Origin: an uncultured Paenibacillaceae bacterium
GTDB taxonomy: Bacteria > Bacillota > Bacilli > Paenibacillales > K13
Length of the DNA: 64,000 nt
NCBI GenBank assembly: GCA_913056365.1
Contig: CAJXLT010000004.1
Span: forward strand, 186,001-250,000
Direction of reading: 5' to 3'
This document shows, in pieces, positions 9,694 through 17,399 of this stretch. Position 1 is the first letter of the stretch. The number at the start of each line of letters is the position of its first letter. The notes beneath the pieces are model-generated. The model was not told the origin of the DNA and made no database searches. It worked only from the letters and a program-made list of their open reading frames with translations. Made by a program: the position numbers and the translations under genes.

Positions 9694-9732
9694 GTAGGGA
9701 CTGATTCGCTCGATACAAGGAGGAAAGCCTAT

Positions 9733-10014
9733 ATGGAAAATCAGCAACCTGCTGCGAAAGCGCCGTTGCCAGCTTCGTCCAATGCCCCTAACGCAGCATA
9801 TGGCGGTCATCATGCTCCGACCCAATTTAAGTATTATACGCCGTATTACAGCCCGCTAGATCCATGTCCGCCCATGACCGTGAAGCGCTACAATACACCG
9901 CCGAATCTGTACCTCGGCTATCAGCCGATGAACCTGCCGCAGTATCGTCCAGAGGAAGCGTTGAGGCGAGGCACATTATGGCCAATATTCTACGCTCCTT
10001 ATCCGCCGCGATAA
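9733..10014 (+). CDS. cotJA: Spore coat associated protein CotJA
   Basis: 93-residue protein rich in Pro and Tyr. The conserved core runs from about residue 35 (YYTPYYSPLDPCPPM) through TPPNLYLGYQP to ALRRGTLWP and a C-terminal YAPYPPR, matching the CotJA family. The first 30 residues are low-complexity Ala/Pro. ATG start with AAGGAGGAAAG upstream. It is the first gene of the cotJABC operon, which in B. subtilis is expressed in the mother cell and contributes to inner coat structure. Confidence 0.92.
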   Translation: MENQQPAAKAPLPASSNAPNAAYGGHHAPTQFKYYTPYYSPLDPCPPMTVKRYNTPPNLYLGYQPMNLPQYRPEEALRRGTLWPIFYAPYPPR

Positions 10015-10224
10015 GCCGATGTGCATGCAGAAGTGTGAGCAGTGCGGATGCAAGGACATGCAAGAATGGAGGAAGGTCACTCATGCAGCAGCACCTCAAG
10101 CAAGTGCTGTTCATGAGAACAGGCGGAGCTCGCAAGCTGAGACAGAACAGCAACATCGCATGGCGGAGCATCTGCTGCAGCCTGTGACGAACAAGAATTA
10201 AGCAAAAGAAAGGAGTGAGTCAAT

Positions 10225-10488
10225 TTGGCTAAACAGATGGATGCTGCTTATTACCATTTGCTCCACGAGCTGCAAGCCGTAGATTTCGTGCTGGTCGAAT
10301 TGAATCTGTACCTAGATACGCACCCGAATGATCTGAAGGCGATCGAAGAGTATAACCGGAATGCAGTGAAGCGCAAGGAGCTGGCTTGCACATATGAGGA
10401 GAAATACGGGCCGCTCATGCACTTTGGACACAGTTACTCGAAGTATCCCTGGCAGTGGGCAGAAGAGCCTTGGCCTTGGCAAGTTTAA
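10225..10488 (+). CDS. cotJB: Spore coat protein CotJB
   Basis: 87-residue helical protein of the CotJB family: LLHELQAVDFVLVELNLYLDTHP, the EYN segment and the C-terminal WQWAEEPWPWQV are characteristic. Start is TTG at 10225 behind AAGGAGTGAG; the only in-frame ATG nearby is four codons downstream. About 210 nt separate it from cotJA, more than usual for this operon, and I see no convincing gene in that gap. cotJC follows 12 nt downstream. Confidence 0.92.
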   Translation: MAKQMDAAYYHLLHELQAVDFVLVELNLYLDTHPNDLKAIEEYNRNAVKRKELACTYEEKYGPLMHFGHSYSKYPWQWAEEPWPWQV

Positions 10489-10500
10489 GGAGGTACCTAG

Positions 10501-11070
10501 ATGTGGATTTATGAGAAGAAGCTGCAATATCCTGTAAAAGTGAGCAAGTGCGATACACGAATGGCCAAATATCTCATTGAGCAATACGGAGGGGCTGATG
10601 GCGAGCTGGCAGCCGCGTTGCGCTATCTGAATCAGCGGTATACGATACCGGGCAAGGTCATCGGGTTGCTGAACGACATTGGGACGGAGGAATTCGCCCA
10701 TCTCGAGATGATTGCTACGATGGTATATAAGCTTACGAAGGACGCCACACCAGAGCAGATGGAGGCAGCAGGTCTCGGCGCACATTATGCGAATCACGAC
10801 AAAGCGCTGTTCTACAACAATGCGGCTGGTGTCCCTTGGACGGCTTCATACATTCAAGCCAACGGCGATCCGATCGCCGATCTCTATGAAGATATTGCGG
10901 CTGAGGAGAAGGCGCGGGCGACCTATCAATGGCTGATCGACTTGACGGATGACGTTGATTTGCAAGACAGCTTGAAGTTCCTGCGCGAACGCGAGGTCGT
11001 CCATTCCCAGCGGTTCCGCGAGGCAGTGGAGATGCTGAAGGAAGAGCGCGATACGAAGAAGGTGTTCTGA
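10501..11070 (+). CDS. cotJC: CotJC, manganese-catalase-like spore coat protein
   Basis: 189-residue protein related to dimanganese catalases. It has the ferritin-like four-helix pattern with metal-ligand candidates in GTEEFAHLEM (about residues 61-70) and EEKARATYQ and HSQRF further on. It lacks the long C-terminal tail of full-length Mn catalases, as is normal for CotJC. ATG start after AAGGAGGTACCTAG. Last gene of cotJABC. In B. subtilis CotJC interacts with CotJA and is incorporated into the coat; enzymatic activity is not shown by sequence alone. Confidence 0.94.
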   Translation: MWIYEKKLQYPVKVSKCDTRMAKYLIEQYGGADGELAAALRYLNQRYTIPGKVIGLLNDIGTEEFAHLEMIATMVYKLTKDATPEQMEAAGLGAHYANHDKALFYNNAAGVPWTASYIQANGDPIADLYEDIAAEEKARATYQWLIDLTDDVDLQDSLKFLREREVVHSQRFREAVEMLKEERDTKKVF

Positions 11071-11118
11071 GTACATTAGAGTTGAATGGAAATGCAAAAG
11101 CGACATGAGACTAGGTAG

Positions 11119-11170
11119 AAGCTGTTTCTTAAGTCATGCAGTTGACTTGGGAGACAGCTTTGCTTTTATT
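11119..11170 (+). terminator. Terminator after cotJABC
   Basis: Stem arms AAGCTGTTTC and GGAGACAGCTT with additional pairing AAGTCA/TGACTT, followed by TGCTTTTATT. It ends the coat operon. Confidence 0.75.
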
Positions 11171-11214
11171 GCAATGCACGTATTATGGAGTCGATCGAGC
11201 TTGCCAATAATAGT

Positions 11215-11418
11215 CGATTGGACATAACTTTAACGGACATCGGTGACCGTTATAGGGCGTTTGGAGCGTGTTTGACTATGTAACGGTCACGGATGACCGT
11301 AAGCGCTGAATGGGTCGGTCAAAACGGCGGTTTTGAGCCGCTAGTGGACATCGGTGACCGTTAAAAATCAACAATGTGCTTTTTTACGCTCTAATGGACA
11401 TGCGTGACCGTTACAGTC
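11215..11418 (+). repeat. Dispersed intergenic repeat, copy A
   Basis: About 205 bp that reappears as an inverted copy at 54401-54606. It contains three forward modules close to GGACATCGGTGACCGTTA (near 11235, 11346 and 11395) and one reverse module (TAACGGTCACGGATGACCGT near 11281). Within the modules GGTGACC and GGTCACC-like strings give self-complementarity. No protein-coding potential is apparent. It lies between the cotJ terminator and the holin gene. Confidence 0.85.
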
Positions 11419-11429
11419 TCATTGGCTGG

Positions 11430-11525
11430 TCTAGATCGCAGATCGCACATTGCACATTGCTGATCACACATCACAGACAGATCGCACATCGCACATTAAA
11501 CATCGCAGATCACACATCGCACACA
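11430..11525 (+). repeat. Degenerate short tandem repeats (ATCGCACATT-like)
   Basis: Between 11430 and 11525 short units such as ATCGCACATT, ATCACACATC and ATCGCAGATC recur about nine times at roughly 8-12 nt spacing. The stretch is simple-sequence-like and contains no credible gene. It follows the dispersed repeat and precedes the holin gene. Confidence 0.65.
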
Positions 11526-11620
11526 GAGCTGAACTTTGCGGCTTGCCATACAATAATACCAGGTTTGCCCACACGCGGCGCTTCCCCTTCTTCATAGAAT
11601 AAAAGGAGAGGGTGATAGCG

Positions 11621-11860
11621 ATGGAATTCCAGGCATATGATGTGGCGCTTGTACCGCTGATTGTATCGCTTGTCAGTGTTCTTCGCGTAGCAGGATTGCC
11701 CGCTCGCTGGCTTCCGTTGACGGCTATACTGCTTGGGCTGACCGCTGGTTTCGTGTACATGGCTCCAGATGATCCCAAGCAAGCCGTACTAGCTGGCGTC
11801 GTCATGGGGACAGCGGCAATCGGCGCATATTCCGGTTGTAAGAATACGTTCCGGAAGTGA
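11621..11860 (+). CDS. Small holin-like membrane protein
   Basis: 79-residue protein with two or three hydrophobic segments (VALVPLIVSLVSVL, PLTAILLGLTAGFVY, AVLAGVVMGTAAIGAY) and a short charged C-terminus (KNTFRK), the layout of class II phage holins, to which it looks similar by sequence. ATG 11621 follows AAGGAGAGGGTGA; an in-frame GTG nine bases earlier lies in the binding site itself. It is 61 nt upstream of an amidase gene, the usual holin-endolysin order. No other phage gene is nearby, so it may be a domesticated lysis cassette or a remnant. Family assignment is from recall and is moderate. Confidence 0.65.
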   Translation: MEFQAYDVALVPLIVSLVSVLRVAGLPARWLPLTAILLGLTAGFVYMAPDDPKQAVLAGVVMGTAAIGAYSGCKNTFRK

Positions 11861-11921
11861 AGGAGCTTGGATTGCTGAAAGTGGCAATAAATGTGGGAAT
11901 CTGTGAAGGAGGCGTGTCGCA

Positions 11922-12725
11922 ATGGCCAAGCCAATATTGATTCTGGATCCCGGACATGGCGGAAGAGATCCAGGAGGCGGTTCGAATCGACAGTGGCTCG
12001 AGAAGAACATGACGTTGCAAATTAGCCTGTATCAATACAATCGCTTTCAAGAACTGAATGTACCTGTTGCCATCACGAGAACGGAGGATATCACATTGCC
12101 GGCTCAACAGCGTACCCGAATCGTCCGTGATAGCGGGGCTGTCTATTGCTTGTCCAATCATATTAATGCAGGTGGAGGAGATGGGGCAGAGGTCATTCAT
12201 TCGATCTATGCAGGCAAAGAATTGGCCGAGCAGTTGACGAAGGAGCTGGCCAAGGAAGGGCAGAATATTCGACGTGTGTTCACGCGGACTCTGCCGGGCA
12301 ACTCGAGTCAGGATTATTATTATATGCATCGGGAAACCGGTTCGGTCAATACGATGATTGTGGAATACGGATTCGCCGATTCGCCTAGTGATGATGTGCG
12401 CCAGCTGAAGGAGCAGTGGCAGACGTTCGCGGAGGCTGTGGTGCGCGGCTTCTGTCGCTACATTGGTCATGCTTATCGACCGCCTGAGGAGAGAGATTCG
12501 GACAGCAGGCAGGATCAGGATGAAGACCAAGCAGGGAGAGACGACATGCCACAAGTGCAACGCAGTGTGGATGTGGTGGGCGAAGACGGAACGAAGCTGG
12601 CCAGCGGGTACTTGGTTGATAATCGAACGTATGTCTCCTTACGCGAGTTGTCAGAGAAGATGGGCTATACGCTTTCTTGGAATGGTAAGCAAGCGACCAT
12701 TCGGCAAGATAAGGACAAAGGATAG
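11922..12725 (+). CDS. N-acetylmuramoyl-L-alanine amidase with C-terminal copper amine oxidase N-like domain
   Basis: 267-residue peptidoglycan amidase (Amidase_3, zinc-dependent). Motifs: ILDPGHGGRDPG (zinc His), EKNMTLQ (zinc Glu), SNHINAGG and IVEYGFADS with the catalytic Glu. Residues about 185-210 are an acidic Asp/Glu/Arg-rich linker; the last 50 residues (YLVDNRTYVSLRELSEKMG) fit the copper amine oxidase N-terminal-like domain common in Paenibacillus wall proteins. No signal peptide is present, which fits export through the neighbouring holin-like protein. ATG start with GAAGGAGGCGTG upstream. Likely role: endolysin-type wall cutting, either lysis or sporulation-related. Confidence 0.88.
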   Translation: MAKPILILDPGHGGRDPGGGSNRQWLEKNMTLQISLYQYNRFQELNVPVAITRTEDITLPAQQRTRIVRDSGAVYCLSNHINAGGGDGAEVIHSIYAGKELAEQLTKELAKEGQNIRRVFTRTLPGNSSQDYYYMHRETGSVNTMIVEYGFADSPSDDVRQLKEQWQTFAEAVVRGFCRYIGHAYRPPEERDSDSRQDQDEDQAGRDDMPQVQRSVDVVGEDGTKLASGYLVDNRTYVSLRELSEKMGYTLSWNGKQATIRQDKDKG

Positions 12726-13046
12726 ACGTGAGCGGGATTATACGGCATGATGTGAACCAGGGATAGAAGTGAACGAGGGCACCGAAGGTTATAATGGAAA
12801 ATACTGTTCTTATTTGGTGCAGATTATCGAAATCAGTAACGTTAACTGAATATTATGGTCTTATTTACCTGATTGATTGCGTCGACAAGGTGCAGGCCTG
12901 AGGTTAGGTGCAGTTTTTCCCGCTATACTTGAACGTGCATGATCTGGAAGGTGGATAAGACCATTTTTTCCTCCTGTTTCCCTGCGAAGTCTGTTTGACA
13001 GCGGACGGTGAATTTGCTTTGATGGGGAAAAGGAGTGGGAACTGAC
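12726..13046 (+). other. Gene-free stretch between amidase and HAD gene
   Basis: About 320 bp with no plausible reading frame. Apart from the promoter described at 12995-13023, I see no repeat, RNA or clear terminator here. Confidence 0.5.
12995..13023 (+). promoter_or_regulatory. Sigma-A type promoter of HAD gene
   Basis: TTGACA (12995-13000) and TTTGAT (13018-13023) are separated by 17 bp, 23 nt before the HAD start codon. The -35 is a perfect match, the -10 is weaker, and the short leader is a caveat. Confidence 0.5.
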
Positions 13047-13718
13047 ATGAGTGGAAAATGGGAGAAGCCCGAGGCGATATTGTTCGATATGGACGGTACT
13101 TTGTTCAAGACGGAGACGTTGCTTGTGCCTGTGCATGAGCGATTGTTCGACAGATTAAGACGAGAAGGACTGTACGAAGGGGATACTCCTTCGGTAGAGA
13201 TTATGTTAGGCAGCCTAGGGATGCTATTGGCACATATTTGGGAACGTGTTATGCCTGATGTGGGAGCGGACGTGCATAAGCGAGCGGATGATCTGCTGCT
13301 GGAGCTTGAGATTGAAGGGCTGCGCGGCGGAGAAGGCGAGTTGTATGCAGGCGTCCGTGAGACACTTGCAGCTCTGCACGCGATGGGGATTCGCTTGTTC
13401 GTGGCTAGCAACGGTCTTCCGGAATACGTGAAGGAGATTGTCGAGGTCAAAGGACTTGCGCCGTACATGGAGGAGAGTTATACCGCTGGCGAATACCGAA
13501 CAGAGACGAAGGCTGACTTAGTGCGACTTCTTCTCGATAAGCACAACATCCGTCACGCCTGGATGGTCGGGGACCGTTCCTCAGATGTGGAGGCAGGACA
13601 TGCCAACGGATTGAAGGTAGTGGGCTGCAGCTATGCCGGCTTCGGTCAAGATAACGAACTGGCGAATGCGGACCGGCATATTACCTCACTAGATGAGCTG
13701 GTGTCATGGCTGACATGA
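13047..13718 (+). CDS. HAD-superfamily hydrolase (phosphoglycolate-phosphatase type)
   Basis: 223-residue HAD phosphatase. Motif I is FDMDGTLF (about residues 13-20), motif II VASNG, motif III a Lys in TKADLVRLL, motif IV GDRSSDVEAG. The helical cap between motifs I and II gives a PGP/Gph-like subtype. I start at ATG 13047, with AAAAGGAG upstream; an in-frame GTG 12 bases earlier overlaps that site. Substrate is not predictable. It converges with the YheC/YheD gene cluster across a shared hairpin. Confidence 0.85.
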   Translation: MSGKWEKPEAILFDMDGTLFKTETLLVPVHERLFDRLRREGLYEGDTPSVEIMLGSLGMLLAHIWERVMPDVGADVHKRADDLLLELEIEGLRGGEGELYAGVRETLAALHAMGIRLFVASNGLPEYVKEIVEVKGLAPYMEESYTAGEYRTETKADLVRLLLDKHNIRHAWMVGDRSSDVEAGHANGLKVVGCSYAGFGQDNELANADRHITSLDELVSWLT

Positions 13719-13734
13719 AGTTATATGCATAACA

Positions 13735-13768
13735 AAGAAAGGCTTACGCTCATGCGTCAGCCTTTCTT
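13735..13768. terminator. Bidirectional hairpin between HAD gene and YheC/YheD cluster
   Basis: Arms AAGAAAGGCT-ACGC and GCGT-AGCCTTTCTT form a near-perfect stem. The stop codon of the minus-strand ATP-grasp gene (13757-13759) lies inside the hairpin. T-rich flanks are present on both sides only through the arms themselves. Confidence 0.7.
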
Positions 13769-14851
13769 GCGATTGATTAGGTAAAGCGCATATTCCAACG
13801 GACGTCTGACCGCCTTCTGATAAGTGTGATACTCGCCAATCTTGCGAAATACTTCTCTTGCGGGCTTCGGATTCACTTCAAGCAGCCAGATACGCCCGCT
13901 TCGGTCTGCAGCGATATCGAGTGCCAGCTCGCATAGCTGGCCATAGCGCTTCTCCAGATAGGCAGCCGCTTCGAATGCCAATGCTGACATTTCCTCCTTC
14001 ACGCGCTGCTCCTTCGCCGATTGCCTGTAGCACTTGCGAAGCAGCCGATCGAGGCTTGCAGCGGTGCCCCCGCCGTGCAAATTCGAGGTGACGCTTCCGC
14101 TTCTGCCAATTCTGCCGGCGCCACCGGTCCATTCCCAGCTTCCTCGCGCATTCTTCTGAATTAAGATGCGGAAGTCATAGACGCGTCCGTCTGGTAATGT
14201 ACAGTCGATGCCTTGCTGGGCCAAGTAATTGCCGGCTTGCGCAATGCGACCAAGCTTGACGAGCAAGCCTGTTCGTCCAAGCCGCATCTTGCGCAGGATG
14301 CGCCGATCCATGCCGCGCCCAGCTAGCTGAAAGCTAGTCGGACTAAGCCGATTGACACGCAGAATCCCGCGCCCTCCGGTTCCGTTAATCGGCTTCAGAT
14401 ATACTGTAGAATGCTTCTTCAGCATAGTGATGACTTCACTGCCACTCGATACTTTCACAGTAGCTGGCTGATATTTCGCTAAGCTGTTGCTGTCCTTGAA
14501 ATCCAGGTGAATGCCCCACTTATTCGCAAGCGGTTTGTTCAAATACAGAAGCTGAGGATATTGCTGTCTGAATGCTTTCAGTTGTTTGAACCGTTTCGTC
14601 GGCTGGTACCGACAGCGATCCAAGATGGCATCCGGGAATCCGGAGCGCACGCGTCTCCAGCATTTGGCTTGAATATCATAAACCTGCGCTTGAATCGCAT
14701 CTGAAGCTTGAATATCTTCAGGGGTGAAGACCATGACATCGAGACCGAGTGAGTGACCGGCAATCGTCATCCTCTTGAAGAGGGTGCGTTCTTCGATTGT
14801 CTTGCGGTCATTCAGATACAATGACATGATCCCGAGCTTGGGTCTTGGCAT
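13757..14851 (-). CDS. YheC/YheD family ATP-grasp coat-associated protein (array member 4)
   Basis: 364 residues. The family is ATP-grasp-like and in B. subtilis YheC and YheD are spore coat-associated; no reaction is known. Visible signatures: LGIMSLYLND at the start, YLKPINGTGGRGILRV (about 147-162, the Lys/Gly-rich ATP-binding loop), YDFRILIQKN, and the C-terminal ELALDIAADRSGRIWLLEVNPKPAR (metal-binding Asp/Glu/Asn). It lacks the N-terminal domain of the two longest paralogues. ATG start with GGAGAGGAGG upstream. Last gene of a four-gene minus-strand array. Confidence 0.88.
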   Translation of the reverse strand: MPRPKLGIMSLYLNDRKTIEERTLFKRMTIAGHSLGLDVMVFTPEDIQASDAIQAQVYDIQAKCWRRVRSGFPDAILDRCRYQPTKRFKQLKAFRQQYPQLLYLNKPLANKWGIHLDFKDSNSLAKYQPATVKVSSGSEVITMLKKHSTVYLKPINGTGGRGILRVNRLSPTSFQLAGRGMDRRILRKMRLGRTGLLVKLGRIAQAGNYLAQQGIDCTLPDGRVYDFRILIQKNARGSWEWTGGAGRIGRSGSVTSNLHGGGTAASLDRLLRKCYRQSAKEQRVKEEMSALAFEAAAYLEKRYGQLCELALDIAADRSGRIWLLEVNPKPAREVFRKIGEYHTYQKAVRRPLEYALYLINRKKG

Positions 14852-14884
14852 GATTTCCTCCTCTCCAGGTAGGCAGGTTTGCAG

Positions 14885-16009
14885 TTATAGGGGAGCATTG
14901 CGTTTGCTGTTACCCAGATATACGGCATAGTCAATTAATCGCTTGAGGGATAGCTCGCGTATTGCCGGTTCATCGAATTTCATTGGTTTGGCATTCGCCT
15001 CGAAGAACCAGACGTTGCCTGTTTTATCTATTCCAAGGTCCATGGACATTTCCCCTTGTTGTTTGCCGGAAGCCTTCTCAATTTGCTTGGCAATGCGCAA
15101 GCCGGATGAACGGACTCGTCTGTATATGCGCTTCCCGCGTGCTGGTCCGAACGAGTTGTTAAGCAAGCGATTAGGTTCTCCGATCGATCCCCCTTGGGGG
15201 ACATGTGTGGTAATACTGGTTGCTCCTGCGACACGTGCACCCACACCAGTGACGGCCCAAACTCCCTTGCGATTTTTCTGCAGCAGCAAACGGAGATCAT
15301 AGGATCGTCCCTTGCTACTGCATAGCTCGATGCCTTGTTGAATAATGTAGTCTTCGTCTTCGATTCGTTGACGGATGCTAGCCTTCAACTCTCTTAGCGT
15401 TGTGAACGATTCTGATGTCGTCTGTCCGTTATCCTGTGAATACAGCGTATATGGCTTGCTTCCCCGTGACCGTTGAACGCGGACAATACCTTTTCCCGCC
15501 TTCCCATGCTCTGGCTTCAAATAGAGGAAGCCGTATTTGCGAAGCAAAGGGAGTATGCGGGTTGTGGCTGTGAATCGCTTGGTAACTGGAATGTATTTCT
15601 TCGTGATGGGAGAGCGGCATAGCCATCTTTTCATCATCCACTTGTTGAAGAACGAGGGGTTGAACAATTTGACCCTTGGGTTGCGCATGCATTCACGCAG
15701 TAAATCTCGAACTTGCGGCTGTTGCTCGTCTTCACGCCTTGGTATGCGGTTGTACAATACTCTGGGCAGCGGTATCCAACGGAGGACCCAGTCCTCCTTC
15801 TCTTGTCGGTAGGCATATGCTTTGATACGCGGCTCCTGCAAGGACAAATCGTCCATGGTCACAACGTATACTTCCGCACCTCTAGCATTGCCTGTTAGGA
15901 CGATGTCGGCGAAGTTCCTATGATTGCCCCGGAACTTGCGCTTCGTGTCTGCCATTGTCAGAATGCCCAGTAGCGGACGAGGCTCATGTCGGAACAGATG
16001 CGCATCCAT
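14885..16009 (-). CDS. YheC/YheD family ATP-grasp coat-associated protein (array member 3)
   Basis: 374 residues starting MDAHLFRHEPRPLLGILTMAD. ATP-grasp features: YLKPEHGKAGKGIVRVQ (about 160), YDLRLLLQKN, and the terminal EMSMDLGIDKTGNVWFFEANAKPMK. I start at ATG 16007-16009, which overlaps the stop of the upstream gene (TAATG) and has GGAGGCG eight bases before it; a farther in-frame ATG would extend the overlap and lacks a better site. Translational coupling implies coexpression with its neighbour. Substrate unknown. Confidence 0.88.
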   Translation of the reverse strand: MDAHLFRHEPRPLLGILTMADTKRKFRGNHRNFADIVLTGNARGAEVYVVTMDDLSLQEPRIKAYAYRQEKEDWVLRWIPLPRVLYNRIPRREDEQQPQVRDLLRECMRNPRVKLFNPSFFNKWMMKRWLCRSPITKKYIPVTKRFTATTRILPLLRKYGFLYLKPEHGKAGKGIVRVQRSRGSKPYTLYSQDNGQTTSESFTTLRELKASIRQRIEDEDYIIQQGIELCSSKGRSYDLRLLLQKNRKGVWAVTGVGARVAGATSITTHVPQGGSIGEPNRLLNNSFGPARGKRIYRRVRSSGLRIAKQIEKASGKQQGEMSMDLGIDKTGNVWFFEANAKPMKFDEPAIRELSLKRLIDYAVYLGNSKRNAPL

Positions 16010-17376
16010 TATGCATCGCCTCCAAATCCGCTTAAATAGGTGCAATAATCGAAGAGTAGCTTCATCGTAGCGCGACCCTCATTCTTGAGTGCGGGATGCT
16101 TGTAGATGGAACGGCCTGGCTTGGCATTCGCTTCGAACATCCAGATGCGCCCTTCTTTGTCAATGCCGAGATCGAATCCGAGCTCGCCGACAGGATGGTT
16201 GTATTGTCGTTCGATCGCTTCGGCCAGCTGAATGCTTACGGAGTTGGCTTTATCCAGCAGCTCCTTAGCGCGGGATGAGGAATACAACCTGCCCAACGCT
16301 TGCCCGGGTGTCATGAGCTGACCGCCGGTTCTAACGTGTGTCGTTACGCTACCTTTTCCAGCTTTTTTGCAGCCAACGCCTGCGACGGTCCACCGCCCTT
16401 TGCCGTTCTTGGTCAGATGAAAGCGGAAGTCGATCGGACAACCGTCAATTTCGAGCAGGCGAATTCCTTGCTGTGCGACATAATTGCGCAAGCGCCCTTT
16501 GTCGATGCCGATCATGCGGGTAAGTCCAGAAAACTTGGCAAAGCGCAATACGCGATTGCGGCCGGTTACGCGATATCGCACGAAGTATCCTTTGCGCGGC
16601 TTGTAGGTGAGGCGATAGATTCCTTTGCCAAGGCTGCCGCCAGTCGGCTTCAGATAGACGAAGTCATGATTGTCCAGCATCGACTTCAGTTGGCTAGGGG
16701 ATGGATTCAATATCGATTGCGGAACATGCTTATACGCATCTGCGACAGGTTCGAGCATACGGTACACGTCCCACTTCTCGAAGAAGCTCCAGTTAAACAA
16801 GGCAATCCCGGCATGGGTGAGCCGGTATTTGACACTCTCCATATTGGCGGACTTCTCCGCTCGGCGGCTAGGCATGCGATTGTAGGCTACATCAGGCAAG
16901 GGCACCTTGCGCGTATACCAGCCTCTGCCTGCGCTGTAGAAGTGTCCGGTTACGGTGCGATTCGCCCAATTGACGTGTTTGGGGGAAAAGGCGAAGCAGG
17001 TGCCGGCTTGATTGCCGTTGGCTACAAATTGACGAATCAGCGGAGTGCGGGTGCCGAAGGGGCTTGCGGATGCTTCCTTCGTTGTTGTCATAATTCCGAA
17101 CAGCGGGCCGATCCGCAAGGTGCCGTTACCCGATGTTTTCGTTTGAAAGGTTCCCGTATACGGAAGGAGAAGCTGATTTTTCACTAGTAGCGGAATATAG
17201 AGCTTGCTCCCGGTTTTTTTGATACGTCGAAGTGTGACGGTCGCTTCCGCTTTTCCGAACATCATCCGAATGGTCTTGCCCGGCTTCAAGGACAGCGACT
17301 TGATGAGAGCGGAGGTGGCATAGACGACGCGCGCCGGCCGCTTTGTCACAAGGACCTGACAGGTTGACATACTCAT
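16009..17376 (-). CDS. YheC/YheD family ATP-grasp protein with N-terminal domain (array member 2)
   Basis: 455 residues. An N-terminal beta-rich domain of about 95 residues precedes a GPLFGIMTT segment and then the ATP-grasp part: YLKPTGGSLGKGIYRL, IDFRFHLTKN and ELGFDLGIDKEGRIWMFEANAKPGR. I start at ATG 17376 because AGGAGGGT sits ten bases upstream; a GTG at 17403 overlapping the previous gene is in frame but without a good site. The extra N-terminal domain is shared with the next gene upstream, so these two form one subtype and the shorter pair another. Confidence 0.87.
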   Translation of the reverse strand: MSMSTCQVLVTKRPARVVYATSALIKSLSLKPGKTIRMMFGKAEATVTLRRIKKTGSKLYIPLLVKNQLLLPYTGTFQTKTSGNGTLRIGPLFGIMTTTKEASASPFGTRTPLIRQFVANGNQAGTCFAFSPKHVNWANRTVTGHFYSAGRGWYTRKVPLPDVAYNRMPSRRAEKSANMESVKYRLTHAGIALFNWSFFEKWDVYRMLEPVADAYKHVPQSILNPSPSQLKSMLDNHDFVYLKPTGGSLGKGIYRLTYKPRKGYFVRYRVTGRNRVLRFAKFSGLTRMIGIDKGRLRNYVAQQGIRLLEIDGCPIDFRFHLTKNGKGRWTVAGVGCKKAGKGSVTTHVRTGGQLMTPGQALGRLYSSSRAKELLDKANSVSIQLAEAIERQYNHPVGELGFDLGIDKEGRIWMFEANAKPGRSIYKHPALKNEGRATMKLLFDYCTYLSGFGGDA

Positions 17377-17399
17377 GGTTCGTACCCTCCTAGTTGCGT

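Noticed and set aside
10019-10201. Cys-containing 60-codon frame between cotJA and cotJB
   Set aside because: No ribosome binding site and no family; it was not called, though the gap is noted as unusual.
11430-11525. Possible CRISPR-like array
   Set aside because: The units are 8-12 nt, degenerate and without spacers of constant length; no cas genes are near.
16300-17187. Long plus-strand frame of 295 codons
   Set aside because: It lies entirely opposite a YheC/YheD-family gene that has clear family motifs; no binding site or recognised domain.
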